From assembly GCA_025642075.2 (NCBI GenBank), contig JAODUO010000557.1, forward strand, positions 207,001 to 271,000: a stretch of 64,000 nucleotides of DNA, written 5' to 3'. Shown piece after piece: positions 26,232-37,790 of the stretch (positions are counted from its first letter, which is position 1; every line of letters starts with the position of its first letter). Both the position numbers and the translations under genes were made by a program. This DNA is from Ridgeia piscesae (taxonomy: Eukaryota > Annelida > Polychaeta > Sabellida > Siboglinidae). The notes below the pieces were generated by a model. The model ran no database searches. It was not told where the DNA came from and saw only the letters and a list, made by a program, of their open reading frames with translations.

Positions 26232-26833
26232 ATTGTTTGCTTTTCTTCATCGTTGAGTTTTTCATTCACATTGCTTATGCAAGATACAAAGTAGTTTGTC
26301 ACATTTCTCATAGGAAGGAACATTGCTTTGTGGTCAGAGCAAAATCAGAAAAACAGAAATTGTTGCTCTGTTCTCCTTGAAGCCCTTGCCCACCACAAGA
26401 CGTCTTTAGAACCTCCTCCACTGTGTGCAGCAACTGGTGTCATCACCTGTGGTCAGGGTCAGTTGGTCACACACAGTCAGCATCAAGACTGTGGTTGTGT
26501 CTTGGACATGGCTTCATGTCAGATTAGCTGAGATTGTTGCTCCAAATACCTGCCCTTTCAATTTCCCAGTACTGGCAGTCTTACTGTCTTCTCAGTCCTG
26601 TTCTAATGTCGGGTCACAACTTTTCTCCTGGACCGCATATTTGTTCATGACAGCGACTTCTACAGCGGAGACTAGAATCGTCTGAAGAGTACTTGTGAAG
26701 TCTTGCAAGAGTACTTGTAAAATATCTACAATAGGACTTGTCTGAATATTCATACGATTACATTTAAATAATAATAACAATAATGACTTCTTTTGCGCCA
26801 ATATCCTCGAAGATCAAGCTCAGTGGTGCAAGC
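26232..26833. other. Unique sequence, no supported gene
   Basis: Two overlapping plus-strand ORFs at 26328-26531 and 26425-26685 are not recognised. No splice-bounded exon was convincing. Confidence 0.45.
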
Positions 26834-27430
26834 ATTCATAGAGAGCATTCATAGAAAGCATTCATAGAGAGCATTCATAGAGAGCATTCATAAGGATATT
26901 TACCAGAGTACTATTTGCAGGAGTGCTCATTGCAATACTTACTGGAGTAAGTACTCACTTGAGTACTTAATGGAGTAAGTACTCACTGGAGTAATTACTC
27001 GATCATTGGTGTGCTCACTGGATTACTCAATTGAGTAAATTCTCACTGGAGTAATTATTCAATGGAGTAAATTCTCACTGGAGTAAGTATTCATTGCAGT
27101 GCCCCCTGAAGTACTCAATGGAGTAAATACTCACTGGAGTAAGAACTCTTAGGAGTGACCACTGGAGTACTCAATTGAGTACATGCGCGCTGGAGTAAGT
27201 ACTCACGGGAGTGCTCACTGGAGTATACAATGGAGTAAATACTCACTGGAATAAGTACTCATTGGAGTACTTGCAAGAATAATCGCTGAGGTACTATTTG
27301 CATCATAACTCAGGGGATTAAATACTCCTAGGAATAAGTACTCACACAAGTACTCGTAGGAGTACTCACGGAAGTACTGACTGGAGTAATCACAGAAGTT
27401 TTCGAAAGAATACTCACTAGTACTCATGAT
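26834..27430. repeat. 13-bp repeat followed by degenerate GAGTACTC-rich repeat
   Basis: 26834-26892 holds about five units of the 13-mer CATTCATAGAGAG. From 26893 to about 27430 there are some 30 irregularly spaced variants of ACTGGAGTAAGTACTCACTG. The palindromes AGTACT and GAGTACTC recur on both strands. Spacing varies from 9 to 20 bp, so it is an old or gene-conversion-shuffled array. The minus-strand ORF at 27215-27502 is the Glu/Tyr/Ser reading of this repeat. Confidence 0.8.
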
Positions 27431-27889
27431 AACAGTACTGCCATGATGCGTATGAGTGCAGCATGTTAGCGTGTTAATAGGTACTGATGAGAAAACAATC
27501 AATGGATATTAGCTTCACATGAGTAGCGTCATTAATAAATGATAATGAAACACCGAAAGGCACTTTGCAAAAAATGTACCAAAGCCTCAAAAGCACTTAG
27601 CAGCACATACAATGAACGCAGTCAGAATCAATCTAAATCACTATTTGACAGCAACGGAAACTGCTGAGGAGATGTTTTAAAGAAGGTCTGAAGTGTGGCA
27701 GAACATTCGAAAGCACTTTGTGTAACGATAACATTTCTGTCTTGTTGATGTTTCATTTTGTGAAAGCTTTGGTAATGTCTTCATCTTGTTTAATCGTCTC
27801 TGTTTCTGCACTCCTTGTTCCATCCATTAGATAGATCTTGAATGAATATATCCATTTAAAAGATGGAAACAGAAAATAGAAAAGTACCT
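27431..27889. other. Unique sequence between repeats
   Basis: No ORF independent of the neighbouring microsatellite and no element recognised. Confidence 0.55.
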
Positions 27890-28399
<510 letters not shown>

Positions 28400-28400
<1 letters not shown>

Positions 28401-29336
28401 AACAAAACTGTAAATGTAATGACGTGTCCCTAATACTTATAAGTGACAACAGACTGACTCCTTTCACTGCAGCCACCACAAACATCCCTGGATGCTGCAG
28501 CCACAAAACTTCAGAGAGATGATCCATATGTTATGTAGAACCAGTGGTGATTGATACACACAGACGTGAAGCAGGTGGGAAGACAGCATTGTCTCCTGCC
28601 GAGGTCAGGTTCACTGCAGCCTGTCACATTCACTAAGCACTCAGTTTGTTAATGCAAAAATAAAGATCATTACAGAGTCCACGTGAGTAATGACATCGAT
28701 CCGACTAAAGCCGACCAGAGATCTTACCTCGAGCGATCGCCGGCCCGAGAACAGAAAACGATGGCCCCGGAGGTTCGCGGTTATCACCTGCGCTAGATTG
28801 GTTGTATATACTGCAAGTTGAAAACTTCCTGTGGAAGCCGAGAGACCAACGCTGGACGTTGTGTGTCTGTAATAACTAGTTAATAGGTAGTTCAGATAAT
28901 TGCAGATAGGTGGACTATAGTGGTCGTATTGCTAAGAATATGTCATTAGTTTTTATTATTGCCATGGCATCACAGAATAAGAAATTATTTCGAAATCGTG
29001 ATCTGTCAGGGGTACTCTCTGATCCATGAATATTGATGTTAGTTTGATAACGTAATACAACTTTAAAATCCTGTCTAGCAACAATATTGCGATTTACACT
29101 ACCCTGAATAACATTCTGAAGGCTTAAGTTGTGCCCTCCGTAAGTTTGTGAGTCCAGGCATGTTTGTGACAGCCGCAATCATGTCGGTTCATTCCAGCAC
29201 TTAGCTTCAAATGAAGCACGGTCCCCAGGCAGTCATCATAAATCAAAGACATACGCAGCATCTAAAAGAAGGCAAACTTCGAGAGAAAATTAAGAATCTG
29301 TCCACCGAATTCACAGCATTGATTATGTGGGTGACG
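28400..29336. other. Unique sequence with a short CpG-bearing patch
   Basis: Around 28680-28790 the DNA is GC-richer with several CG dinucleotides and GCGATCGC. No promoter or exon could be assigned. The start of the long plus-strand ORF at 29211 lies here but runs straight into the next array. Confidence 0.5.
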
Positions 29337-30356
29337 TGTTCTTTCGTGGGGCAGTCTTACTGGTTCTTGTTCTTTCATGGAGCAGTCTTACTGGTTCTTG
29401 TTCTTTCGTGGAGCAGTCTTACTGGTTCTTGTTCTTTCGTGGGGCAGTCTTACTGGTTCTTGTTCTTTCGTGGGGCAGTCTTACTGGTTCTTGTTCTTTC
29501 ATGGAGCAGTCTTACTGGTTCTTGTTCTTTCGTGGAGCAGTCTTACTGGTTCTTGTTCTTTCGTGGGGCAGTCTTACTGGTTCTTGTTCTTTCGTGGGGC
29601 AGTCTTACTGGTTCTTGTTCTTTCGTGGGCAGTCTTACTGGTTCTTGTTCTTTCGTGGGCAGTCTTACTGGTTCTTGTTCTTTCATGGAGCAGTCTTACT
29701 GGTTCTTGTTCTTTCGTGGGGCAGTCTTACTGGTTCTTGTTCTTTCGTGGGGCAGTCTTACTGGTTCTTGTTCTTTCATGGAGCAGTCTTACTGGTTCTT
29801 GTTCTTTCATGGAGCAGTCTTACTGGTTCTTGTTCTTTCGTGGGGCAGTCCTACTGGTTCTTGTTCTTTCGTGGGGCAGTCTTACTGGTTCTTGTTCTTT
29901 CGTGGAGCAGTCTTACTGGTTCTTGTTCTTTCATGGAGCAGTCTTACTGGTTCTTGTTCTTTCGTGGGGCAGTCTTACTGGTTCTTGTTCTTTCGTGGGG
30001 CAGTCTTACTGGTTCTTGTTCTTTCTGGAGCAGTCTTACTGGTTCTTGTTCTTTCGTGGGGCAGTCTTACTGGTTCTTGTTCTTTCGTGGGGCAGTCTTA
30101 CTGGTTCTTGTTCTTTCGTGGAGCAGTCTTACTGGTTCTTGTTCTTTCGTGGGGCAGTCTTACTGGTTCTTGTTCTTTCGTGGGGCAGTCTTACTGGTTC
30201 TTGTTCTTTCATGGAGCAGTCTTACTGGTTCTTGTTCTTTCGTGGAGCAGTCTTACTGGTTCTTGTTCTTTGTGGGGCAGTCTTACTGGTTCTTGTTCTT
30301 TCGTGGAGCAGTCTTACTGGTTCTTGTTCTTTCGTGGAGCAGTCTTACTGGTTCTC
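29337..30356. repeat. 31-bp minisatellite no. 2, about 33 units
   Basis: The unit contains GGGGCAGTCTTACTGGTTCT and TGTTCTTTCGT, with a 31-bp period and a few 30-bp units (near 29630, 29660, 30025 and 30271). All three plus-strand frames are open across the array, which gives overlapping ORFs of 384, 363 and 339 codons made of the same hydrophobic cycle (LLVLVLSW, SYWFLFFRGA, SLTGSCSF). The 30-bp units shift the frame without creating stops. With no unique coding context on either side, it is not a protein gene. Confidence 0.95.
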
Positions 30357-30889
30357 CATTCCTAATGGAAAGACTGTTTTGTCAGCGGCCTGGTAGTCAG
30401 CCACCTGCTGCAATTTAACTCGATTATCTGGATGTGTTTCTCTCTCAGAGCTCCACAGATGCCACTGACCATGGGCCGAGTGTCCACGACAGTCACGTGT
30501 ATGAGACAGAGAGCTTATCGATTCGTGTTTTACCTGTGTGTGTGAAATTACGCTTCAAACAAAATTATGTTTTCTTTGGACTGTTCTGATATCATCATGG
30601 AGAATATACGATCGACTTCCTGTCTTCTAAAGATATTCTCAGTGTCGTGGGGCTAGGCAGACAGGCGCAATAGCCAGATAGGAAAGTGATTGATGTCGTC
30701 ATGTTTTTGAAGTTGATTTGCGTCAATTGTTTTGCGTCTGCTGTCTCCAAAATTTGTTGGACTGTTCTGACGTTTTTATGCAGACGTTCCATTCTCTTTT
30801 TCCTGTGACATCTATATTTTGTGTGTCTGAAACAGTCAGGTGTATAAGACAGATATTAACGATTCATATTTTCCCGTGCATCGTCACGT
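30357..30889. other. Unique sequence with a diverged direct duplication
   Basis: 30486-30540 and 30827-30881 share ACAGTCA.GTGTAT.AGACAG and GATTC.T.TTT. TGGACTGTTCTGA also occurs at about 30577 and 30759. The two halves look like an old tandem duplication of about 180-340 bp. Confidence 0.45.
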
Positions 30890-31105
30890 TGTTCAATTTA
30901 TTTATTTATTTTAAAATGCAATGCTATATAATACCATACTAATTTTATTTATTTATATACCTATACATATATTTTTTACATTTATTTTAAAACACTAGTA
31001 TTTGTCTTATTGTATACATATATCTTTTTATGTCTTAAATTGTAATATGTTGTAAAGCGCCACGAACGATTATGGATGTAATACTATAAATATATTATTA
31101 TTATT
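30890..31105 (+). mobile_element. L2-like LINE 3' UTR and terminus (plus)
   Basis: AT-rich sequence with TTATTTATTT runs leads to TTGTAAAGCGCCACGAACGA, then GGATGTAATACTATAAATAT and (ATT)n. This order (AAAGCGC, ATGGATG, a short TATAAAT stretch, an ATT tail) is the standard L2-type end. It is also seen, better preserved, at 36.0-36.1 kb. Confidence 0.65.
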
Positions 31106-31360
31106 AAATATAGTCAGACTGCTTTATTTAGAATCAAGGTATGTCAGCAATCCTGATCTGTGTTAACAACCCACCATCTGAAAGTATCATTAATAATAAT
31201 AACAATAATAATAATAATAACTTTATTGTCCAATCATAGAGTAGAAATACATTTTGCACTTTGGGTGTTGCATAAAAACACAATATTTAAGTCATATTAT
31301 AAAGTACTGAATGTATACAGTAAAATCAAGTATATAAATATGTAAATGGTAGCTAATATA

Positions 31361-31394
<34 letters not shown>
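31106..31394. other. AT-rich sequence ending in a TA microsatellite
   Basis: (AAT)n near 31196-31220 and a (TA)n tract at about 31359-31394, interrupted once by TATG. The TA tract is the insertion target of the next element. Confidence 0.7.
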
Positions 31395-31398
<4 letters not shown>

Positions 31399-31762
31399 AC
31401 GTGTTCTAACGAAATGAGTCGTATGTCAGCGAACTTGATTTCGAGAAAACACCGCATAAACATGCAACGATGAATTTCGACGATTTTGACTTTTTGTCAC
31501 CAAAGTATACTTTGGTATCTTTTTTGTCAATAGGCTATGCTTACTTCTCGTTTATATTATTATATAGTACATTTTATAGCATTTTTAGACACACTACGTA
31601 ACATTTCACGCATGAATTTCGTAAAACAGAACCGATAAATCGCACTAGTTCAAGTCGCATTCTTTGGGCTTTCCCTCAACGCATGGCGGACTTATTTGGT
31701 ACTACAGGAAAGCCCTGGACGCCATCTTTCGGATACGACTCATTTCGTCAGAACACGTCACA
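31395..31762. mobile_element. 368-bp MITE-like element with 30-bp terminal inverted repeats
   Basis: The left end, 31395-31424, begins TGTGACGTGTTCT and reads through GAAATGAGTCGTAT. The right end, 31733-31762, is its reverse complement with one mismatch in 30. Both ends are flanked by TATA, which fits insertion into the TA microsatellite with a TA or TATA target duplication. There is no ORF. The inside holds the perfect 18-bp palindrome ACCAAAGTATACTTTGGT (centre about 31507) and a GGGCTTTCC / GGAAAGCCC pair. Such an element would be mobilised by a transposase encoded elsewhere. The superfamily cannot be settled from this copy. Confidence 0.85.
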
Positions 31763-31839
31763 TATATAGTATTGAAATAAATATGCTAAAACAATATTAT
31801 AAGATAAATAAATAAATTAATTAATAAAAATGATAAAAC

Positions 31840-32160
31840 ATTACATTGGCAGCGGTAGAGACTGTGATAGGTCAACGATTGATTTGTTTGTGGCTGATTC
31901 AGATACTTGATGGAGGACGGAATGAAGGATTTAAGGGTTCGCTGGGTTTTTACAGTTGGCATTCTGTACCTCCTTCCAGTCTGAGGAAGATCTCAAATCA
32001 GTCCACTCATGTGGTGTGGTGTCTCTTTTTTGCTCTTACTTTGACTTGCCGATGGAGTTGTTCTTTAGTCAACAACTTTGTCATGATTAACAAATTCATT
32101 CAAGAGAGTGGATTAAGTTGCCTCAGTGGATTACTGGATTGGATTACTGTTGAGTAGATA
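31840..32160 (-). pseudogene. LINE reverse transcriptase tail (minus)
   Basis: On the minus strand 31870-31980 reads GRRYRMPTVKTQRTLKSFIP then SSIKYLNQ, the usual GRRYR...SFIPSSI.LLN end of Rex1/CR1-like polymerases. Upstream (towards 32160) the homology continues in other frames, with stops and frameshifts. The AT-rich stretch at 31800-31845 is its 3' tail. The plus-strand ORF over the same DNA is a shadow. Confidence 0.75.
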
Positions 32161-32773
32161 ACCATAAAAACCAGGTGTTGGAATTTGTGTACTGAAATAG
32201 CATCAGTTTTCCAACTGAGGGCATTCATCTGACAGAAGTCATGCAGCAGCTGAAAATAACCACTGACATTAACTACTTCTATGGATATATATCTACATTG
32301 TCATCTTTCTGCTTATTGCGTCATGCATAGTTGTAATTAAAATAATATTTTAAGTATGTATATTTAATTACTCATTTATTGGTGTTCTACTAATGTTAAT
32401 TAATATGCTAGAAACAATACGAATGCATTGATGTATTTTAAAATTAATTATATTTAAACGTATACATGATTATTTTGTATTTGTTCGAAAGGATATACAC
32501 TGGCAGTTGTTATTTATAAAAGTAGCTTGCGTGTGCTCTTTGTAGAGAATGTTGGTTCACTTGTGCCACAGACAGTTTCAAATGGGATCTAGTGCTGTGT
32601 CAAATGAAACAGTATTATCATATTAGGAAACCAGAAGTTATTTATTTAATAAAACACCTGCATAACAAATAAACAACAAATTGAACCCAGTCATGTTGTT
32701 AGTTGTTCAGATCTGTAATGTTTGTGTAGTTCAGTAGATTAAAACAGTTGTGAATACTGTTGGGTAACATTAA
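32161..32773. other. Unique AT-rich sequence
   Basis: No ORF of note and no repeats recognised. Confidence 0.6.
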
Positions 32774-34098
32774 ATTGTTACATTTACAATTAGGACACTG
32801 TTTGGTTGTTACATTTACAATTAGGACAACTGTTTGGTTGTTACATTTACAATTAGGACACTGTTTGGTTGTTACATTTACAATTAGGAAACTGTTTGGT
32901 TGTTACATTTACAATTAGGACACTGTTTGGTTGTTACATTTACAATTAGGACACTGTTTGGTTGTTACATTTACAATTAGGACACTGTTTGGTTGTTACA
33001 TTTACATTAGGACACTGTTTGGTTGTTACATTTACAATTAGGACACTGTTTGGTTGTTACATTTACAATTAGGACACTGTTTGGTTGTTACATTTACAAT
33101 TAGGAAACTGTTTGGTTGTTACATTTACAATTAGGAAACTGTTTGGTTGTTACATTTACAATTAGGACACTGTTTGGTTGTTACATTTACAATTAGGAAA
33201 CTGTTTGGTTGTTACATTTACAATTAGGACACTGTTTGGTTGTTACATTTACAATTAGGACACTGTTTGGTTGTTACATTTACAATTAGGACACTGTTTG
33301 GTTGTTACATTTACAATTAGGAAACTGTTTGGTTGTTACATTTACAATTAGGACACTGTTTGGTTGTTACATTTACAATTAGGACACTGTTTGGTTGTTA
33401 CATTTACAATTAGGACACTGTTTGGTTGTTACATTTACAATTAGGACACTGTTTGGTTGTTACGTTTACAATTAGGACACTGTTTGGTTGTTACGTTTAC
33501 AATTAGGACACTGTTTGGTTGTTACGTTTACAATTAGGACACTGTTTGGTTGTTACGTTTACAATTAGGACACTGTTTGGTTGTTACATTTACAATTAGG
33601 ACACTGTTTGGTTGTTACATTTACAATTAGGACACTGTTTGGTTGTTACATTTACAATTAGGACACTGTTTGGTTGTTACATTTACAATTAGGACACTGT
33701 TTGGTTGTTACATTTACAATTAGGACACTGTTTGGTTGTTACATTTACAATTAGGAAACTGTTTGGTTGTTACATTTACAATTAGGACACTGTTTGGTTG
33801 TTACATTTACAATTAGGACACTGTTTGGTTGTTACATTTACAATTAGGAACTGTTTGGTTGTTACATTTACATTAGGACACTGTTTGGTTGTTACATTTA
33901 CAATTAGGACACTGTTTGGTTGTTACATTTACAATTAGGACACTGTTTGGTTGTTACATTTACAATTAGGAAACTGTTTGGTTGTTACATTTACAATTAG
34001 GAAACTGTTTGGTTGTTACATTTACAATTAGGACACTGTTTGGTTGTTACATTTACAATTAGGACACTGTTTGGTTGTTACATTTACAACAAGGACAC
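32774..34098. repeat. 31-bp minisatellite no. 3, about 43 units
   Basis: The unit TTGGTTGTTACATTTACA plus ATTAGGACACTGT repeats every 31 bp. Variants are GGACACTG against GGAAACTG, and TACATTT against TACGTTT. The four TACGTTT units are consecutive at about 33461, 33492, 33523 and 33554, a footprint of local unit duplication. One- or two-base deletions occur near 33005, 33848 and 33870. Stops occur in the frames, so no long ORF. It ends directly at an R1 repeat. Confidence 0.96.
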
Positions 34099-34105
34099 TT
34101 GTGGT

Positions 34106-34300
34106 CGTAGCTTTATGTGGAGACCCATCCACCCGTTATTTGGACTGACAAAACCCATTTTGGACGAGAACAAATATCAGTGGACTGGCAAAAATAGGGA
34201 ACAAGAAGGTCTTCATGGATACTTTCAGTTATTCTTTGAAAACAGGTGTGTTATTTCAGGTCATACTACACATCTCAACTGTTGCAAGTGTGTGAGTTAA
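34106..34300 (+). mobile_element. Dispersed repeat R1, copy 1 (plus)
   Basis: It begins at GTAGCTTTATGTGGAGACCC and is co-linear with the copies at 37.6 (-), 42.8 (+), 43.8 (-) and 61.5 kb (-). Shared blocks are the TCCACCC..CATTTGG region, a GGATGGGT/GGACGGGT motif, a GGCAAAAA..GAA block and a GTCACATGTGTG segment, missing here. In this copy the frame stays open and reads WRPIHPLFGLTKPILDENKY. Five copies in 64 kb define a repeat, but its origin (transposon or gene fragment) is not recognised. Confidence 0.65.
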
Positions 34301-34344
34301 CACACGTGTCTACCAATGCCATGTCTACCCATAAAAATAATAAT

Positions 34345-34744
34345 TACCGGTATGTTTCTTAATATAGCACATTTCAAAGTAACTAAAGCCAATCTAAGTG
34401 CTTCACATTAATATGACGTGTTGACTAAATCTAAAATCTAAATTAGTTGAATACATAAGGTAAGATAAAAAATATAAAAATAAATCAGATAAATAAGTAA
34501 ATAACTTAGGATAAATAAGTACACATTAATATGACGTGTTGACTAAAACTAAAATATAGATTAATTAAATACATAAGGTAAGATCAAATATATAAGCTAA
34601 GATAATATCAATGATGTATATGCATAGAAAATAAAATGTACTTATATAAATGGAAATTCAGCATGATAGAAATATGTTTAGCAGTTGTGACTATGAAATC
34701 TTGCATAAAATGTAAATAAATAAAACGAGAGCACAAATTTAAAC
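34345..34744 (-). mobile_element. L2-like 3' end with a duplicated AT-rich tail (minus)
   Basis: CTTAATATAGCACATTTCAA is the reverse complement of an L2-like terminus. The tail contains a direct duplication: ATTAATATGACGTGTTGACT occurs at about 34410 and 34525, followed each time by ATACATAAGGTAAGAT. The unit is about 65 bp with a 113-bp offset. Confidence 0.45.
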
Positions 34745-35107
34745 TGAATAAAATATTTATTTTAAACATGTTAATACATATAATGACACGTTATGAAATA
34801 AATAATTATTAAGATAATATAGTACCAGGGTAATATAATAGTAAACACCCAAATAACTAGACGTTAAAAGCAGTTTTGATATGATGAATCTTAAGCACGA
34901 TTTAAATATATTCAAGCACTCAGTCATATGTGTGTAAAGGTAAATTATTATTATTATACTGTAAAAGCTATTATGACAGTGTATTTTGAGATGGGCTTTG
35001 AAAGTGTTCGTTGATGTGATCAGCCACAACACCAGCTTTTGTTCTGACCACCAGTGTAGGGATTGAGTCCCAAGTCTCCACAGGTCTCGATCACAGACTG
35101 TGGTCAC
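34745..35107 (-). mobile_element. Dispersed repeat R2, copy 1 (minus)
   Basis: On the minus strand it carries ATTTGGGTGTTTA.TATTA and TGTATTAA..TGTTTAAA, also found at 40.67-40.77 kb. A CA.ACATA.GACTGA motif is shared by the far ends. The 116-codon minus ORF shares the pattern GV.YYIT..LYYLN.YLF.N with translation of the other copy. It is probably the 3' region of an unidentified LINE. Confidence 0.5.
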
Positions 35108-35534
35108 TTGAGTTTGTCACAATTACATCTCGGGCTGACGTGACAGTGGACCGCCATGAAACATTAATAGGTGACATCAGTCAATCTCACCTCCTTAAGG
35201 TTGTTTGTGTCAAAATGTCACCATCACAAGACGCGGTGACGGACGCCACTTGACAGGAAGTCAGGCTGCTTGGAGACAAAACATGGACGCCGTTAGAGAG
35301 TGCTGTTAGCCGCCCCTCTAAATCTCTTTGATAATCTGTGATTATATAAACAATTTGTGGTTATCTAATTTTGTCATATTTTGTGTGGAATTTAAGAGTT
35401 TAAAGGAACTTGTCCGGTGCATTATATGGTGATTATTAGCAAGTTGATTCGGTTGTACCAGTTGTGGCAGAAGTGTGGGAAGTAGTCAACTTCAAGGGCA
35501 CATCCAGGTTGTGTACCAGGATAGTTAGGTATCA
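35108..35534. other. Unique sequence
   Basis: No ORF or repeat recognised. Slightly more CG dinucleotides at 35220-35310. Confidence 0.5.
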
Positions 35535-36090
35535 CTCCACATGCTGTGTCCCTATGGAACAATTTACCAACTATTATTAAGACTTGTGACCCCCATGCCA
35601 GCTTCAGACATTGACTGAAGAAACATTTCTTTTGTAATTCATATTTAAGTTTATTTCAACATGACTTTTACTAAATTATTTGTAAATGTTATGGTTACAT
35701 ATGCAATTATTTATTATTTTATTGTGACATAATTAGTTTAATTTGTTTAACATTTACTAAATTATTTATTACTATTACCCCTACATATACATTCATTTAA
35801 AGTATTATTGTTGTCATTAATGGCTAGATTGATTTATTATTATGCATTTTTATGAATAATATGTAATTTATTGATTTATTTACTTCTTTATTTAAAAAAA
35901 TGCTATGTTATTTCAAACAGTATTAATTTTAGTTATTTATACACATACACATATTACCTTTTTTAATATTAGTATTCTTATGGTATAAAATTATAATGTT
36001 TATGTATCTTAATAGTAATCTGTTGTGAAGCACAATGAACAATTATGGATGTGGCGTTATATAAAATAAAATATATTATTATATTTTAAC
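35535..36090 (+). pseudogene. LINE reverse transcriptase tail, 3' UTR and L2-like terminus (plus)
   Basis: 35540-35645 reads TPHAVSLWNNLPTIIKTCD then PHASFRH, a stop, LKKHFFCNS. LWNNLP..IKTCD..ASF...LK.HFF is the last conserved block of L2/CR1/Jockey-type ORF2. About 350 bp of AT-rich UTR follow, then TGTTGTGAAGCACAATGAAC, ATGGATGTGGCG and TTATATAAA(ATA)n. This terminus matches that at 31.0 kb and the SINE tails, which suggests that this LINE lineage retroposes the SINE. Confidence 0.8.
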
Positions 36091-37383
36091 GATTCTGACT
36101 TGTTGTTTTGGGTGCAGGCTTGTGAGGATTAGTCACTACGCCATCTGCATCTGATGTGCCTTTTGTTTTTTATAGGGGCCTCGGCTGTTTTTGTTTTAGT
36201 TCAACTCATTTCAGAAGCAGCTGTGAGTGAAGGTCCATAGCCACATTTGATACTGAAATTAGAAACAGACAAATATGACTTTTTCCAGAGTTAGCCAGCA
36301 ACAAGTGACACAGACAGCAGCAGGGGTCAGACCACATTTACATTTTCCATAGGCGACCATTATAACGTTTCCTTCATTTCCTATTAAACTTGAAGAGATC
36401 TGTTATTGACAATTTCACAGCCTGTTTACCCTTCATAGACAGAAGTTCTGTGAAATGAAAAAATCATGAAATTCTCACACCTCAGGCTACTACAAACTTC
36501 TTTCCAACCTTTCACCCCTCCATTTCTGCGTGAACCACCCATGGATTGCCCCTGATTACATCACCAAGCAAAATGACAACTGTATTAAAACACATAATTG
36601 CACCGACTGACAGCTGTCATAATTTGACAGCTCTAATGCCACGCTGCACGAAAACATCATTTCTAATCACTCCACACTACATAATAATAATTATGTGCTC
36701 ACAGAAATTCAGACACCCTGCATAATGCTGTTTCTATATGGTACTCTTAGGTCGGGGAATGGCGGACGAACACCTTATTGTGGTCTTACATCAGCTCTGA
36801 CTGCTGACTGTCATAACCAGAGAGTGGACGCTGATCCAACCATAATCCAGTCACAATTGATCAAATGTCTGTGTCCTAAGTACAAGTCTACCCATGGGGC
36901 AGGCAACCAGCCAGTTACACTTGAGGGGATCAGCTACTGGTCTGATCGAGTTTATCTCATTCGCTTTTCTTGGAGAGAGTAAATCACTGATTAGATTTCC
37001 CTCTTGTAAGATCATTCATAAGCCAAACCCAAGATATCACAGTGAAATTGTTTGGATTAGTTAGAATGACAGATAAATGGCAGCAGTTTTGCAAAGAAAA
37101 ACCACTACAGAGGGCTTAGTTATTTATTCATTTTAATCAATAGTTGGTTTACAGTATGTGTATTTGTTAACGTTTTCTATATCTATCTGGTTCTAGAAAT
37201 AATGAACTGTTTTAATGACGCTTCAATGTATTGATAGATAAACAAATAAATACAGGCAAATAAATACAAGTAAATCACCAAAAATGTTGTCATCCCTAAA
37301 TACACAGTTAAACCCAGATCTAGGGACTGTTTCGCCAAGATATGTTATGAGATAATAAAAATGAAAAAGGAATCCATTAGTAA
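36091..37383. other. Unique sequence, no supported gene
   Basis: The ORF at 36695-36982 has no recognisable domain. Otherwise unremarkable AT-rich DNA. Confidence 0.5.
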
Positions 37384-37581
37384 ATGTTTTTCTCTCGAAA
37401 TTACAAAAAGCTACAGCTGTGTGGTAAACATGGAGGACACTATTTCTGTGACACAGTGGCAGCTCGCTGTGACGGGCACAACATTGATTTTAATAAACAA
37501 AATCTGGATTATGTCCAGTGTCTTATGCAGGATAAAATATTTTGCCCATCACATATTTTTTTGAAGACATGTGGATTTTAA
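37384..37581 (+). CDS. Candidate terminal coding exon, six-cysteine peptide (plus)
   Basis: The frame reads from MFFSRNYKKLQLCGKHGG to a TAA directly after LKTCGF. Cysteines fall at residues 13, 22, 29, 46, 54 and 63 of 65. That is an even number, evenly spread, with the last two residues from the stop, as in small secreted disulfide-rich domains. A pyrimidine stretch (TGTTTTTCTCTC, 37386-37397) precedes AG sites at about 37409 and 37416, so an exon might start after CTACAG. There is no signal peptide in this piece, so one would have to come from an upstream exon. The other frames are not cysteine-patterned. The family is unknown and chance is possible. Confidence 0.3.
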   Translation: MFFSRNYKKLQLCGKHGGHYFCDTVAARCDGHNIDFNKQNLDYVQCLMQDKIFCPSHIFLKTCGF

Positions 37582-37589
37582 CTCATACA

Positions 37590-37790
37590 TACAAACCCAC
37601 TGAGGTTGTTTTATGACCTCAAATAAACTACAAACACACATGTGACACCCATTTACTCCAATTTTCAAGGCATAACTAGCAATATATATGATTTTTGAAG
37701 TACAGTTTTGCTTGTTCATTTTTTACCCATCCACTGTGGGTTTTATCCACCCAAATGACTGGTGGATGGGTATCTGCATGAAGCTATGCT
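37590..37790 (-). mobile_element. Dispersed repeat R1, copy 2 (minus)
   Basis: The reverse complement aligns along its length with 42843-43055. Shared blocks include GATGGGTAAAAAATGAA, ATATTG.TAGTTA.GCCTTG and TGTCACATGTGTGTTTGTAG. It begins at CATAGCTTCATGCAGA and lies just downstream of the cysteine-rich ORF. Confidence 0.75.

Noticed and set aside
24139..26323. Many overlapping minus-strand ORFs (EPTQFIQTPRGTN...) that look like a repetitive protein
   Set aside because: All three frames give the same cycle because the 31-bp unit has no stop. No frame is favoured, there are no flanking exons, and the stop-carrying unit cuts all frames.
29211..30418. 384-, 363- and 339-codon plus-strand ORFs
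   Set aside because: Same cause in the second 31-bp array. Frame-shifting 30-bp units show no constraint on frame.
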